Shown here: piece after piece, positions 5,517 to 5,787 of the stretch
How the letters are laid out: each line of letters begins with the position of its first letter
Position numbering within the stretch: the stretch's first letter is position 1
Origin: an uncultured Clostridia bacterium
Lineage (GTDB): Bacteria; Bacillota; Clostridia; Christensenellales; DTU072
Assembly: GCA_934296355.1 (NCBI GenBank)
Contig: CAKRAY010000097.1
Span: 1-5,787, forward strand
Length of the DNA stretch: 5,787 bases
Reading direction: 5' to 3'
Notes under the pieces: model-generated
Seen by the model: the letters and a program-made list of their open reading frames with translations, nothing else
What the model was told of the DNA's origin: nothing
Database searches by the model: none
Made by a program: the position numbers and the translations under genes

Positions 5517-5605
5517 AACTCAAAGCCGAGCGAAACGGGGCGTTCGCCGCTAAACCGCTTGACGAATCGCCCCGTAGTTCTTCGCGCGGCGGCATATTTT
5601 GAGTT
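5517..5605. repeat. 89-bp nested imperfect inverted repeat
   Basis: Four stems nest in order: 5517-5524 (aactcaaa) with 5598-5605; 5525-5534 (gccgagcgaa) with 5581-5590, one mismatch; 5535-5542 (acggggcg) with 5568-5575; and 5543-5546 (ttcg) with 5563-5566. All bulges lie on the right-hand side (5591-5597, 5576-5580, 5567), leaving a 16-nt apical loop. There is no U-tail immediately after the stem. A long one-sided bulged stem is more typical of a transposable-element remnant or a structured RNA than of a terminator. Confidence 0.65.
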
Positions 5606-5787
5606 TTGTGCCTTTTCTTTCTTCCGAGTGTTTTCGGTTACGTTATGTTTCGGGCGGCGGTTTTATGCACCGTCCTTATTTACTGCCGAAAAAACCATTT
5701 TTCAGTCCTTTTCGAGTATGACTTTACTCCCTGAAAACGTCAAAAATCCACGCAAAACCTATTTCAACCCATTCACGCTTTTTCATC
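5606..5787. other. right-edge region without a supported gene
   Basis: No convincing gene is present. On the minus strand the frame from 5786 to 5724 reads MKKREWVEIGFAWIFDVFRE then TAA. It could be the last residues of a gene entering from the right, since the frame is open at the window edge, but 20 codons prove little and I do not recognise it. An 11-codon frame after an AGGA site (near 5690-5658) is too short to support. Confidence 0.35.

Noticed and set aside
2414..5533. 12-bp direct repeat aaagccgagcga at 2414-2425 and 5522-5533 as a possible insertion-site duplication around the cassette
   Set aside because: About one exact 12-mer pair is expected by chance in a window this long. Each copy is also part of a hairpin arm, and the shorter gccgagcg occurs a third time at 2232.
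5724..5786. 20-codon minus-strand frame open at the right edge
   Set aside because: It is too short and unrecognised to call a gene end. It is mentioned only in the description of the right-edge region.
1..5787. CRISPR array, tRNA, rRNA, riboswitch or transposase
   Set aside because: No regularly spaced direct repeats, cloverleaf, rRNA motif, known aptamer core or transposase motif was seen on either strand.

Overview
The window looks like a piece of a low-to-medium-GC Firmicutes genome, probably an uncultured Clostridia-type gut bacterium. This is inferred from strong AGGAG-type ribosome binding sites, a near-consensus sigma-A promoter, a short Cys-containing lipoprotein signal, U-tailed hairpin terminators and CpG-rich codons in the resident genes. 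No taxonomic marker gene is present, so the assignment is tentative.

Layout. Positions 1-55 may hold the last codons of a plus-strand gene entering from the left. Positions 120-265 are a chain of short hairpins. A two-gene minus-strand unit follows (888 to 270): a Dabb-type alpha/beta-barrel protein of 92 aa, then a 106-aa protein vaguely like DUF1828. It is bracketed by two same-orientation copies of a short hairpin-rich intergenic repeat (183-260 and 932-993). Next comes a monocistronic plus-strand lipoprotein gene with its own promoter (1175-1203), RBS, start at 1277 and a strong terminator (1940-1970). Positions 1971-2411 contain no gene I can support.

The main feature is a minus-strand operon running from about 5327 down to 2412. 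It has a promoter at 5299-5327 and then a 76-aa small helical protein. Next is a 798-aa GHKL-fold ATPase (MutL/Hsp90/MORC-like ATP site) read from a coupled start at 5022. Last is a 50-codon ORF at 2426-2578 whose stop codon lies inside a rho-independent terminator (2412-2438). The ATPase gene looks poorer in CpG than its neighbours and sits between hairpin-rich intergenic DNA. That fits a horizontally acquired cassette, possibly for anti-phage defence or DNA surveillance. No nuclease, methylase or helicase is visible, so that role is inference.

The right end (5430-5787) has no convincing gene. It holds two striking inverted repeats: a perfect 17-bp palindrome enclosing a second hairpin (5427-5487), and an 89-bp nested imperfect stem (5517-5605). 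Neither looks like an ordinary terminator.
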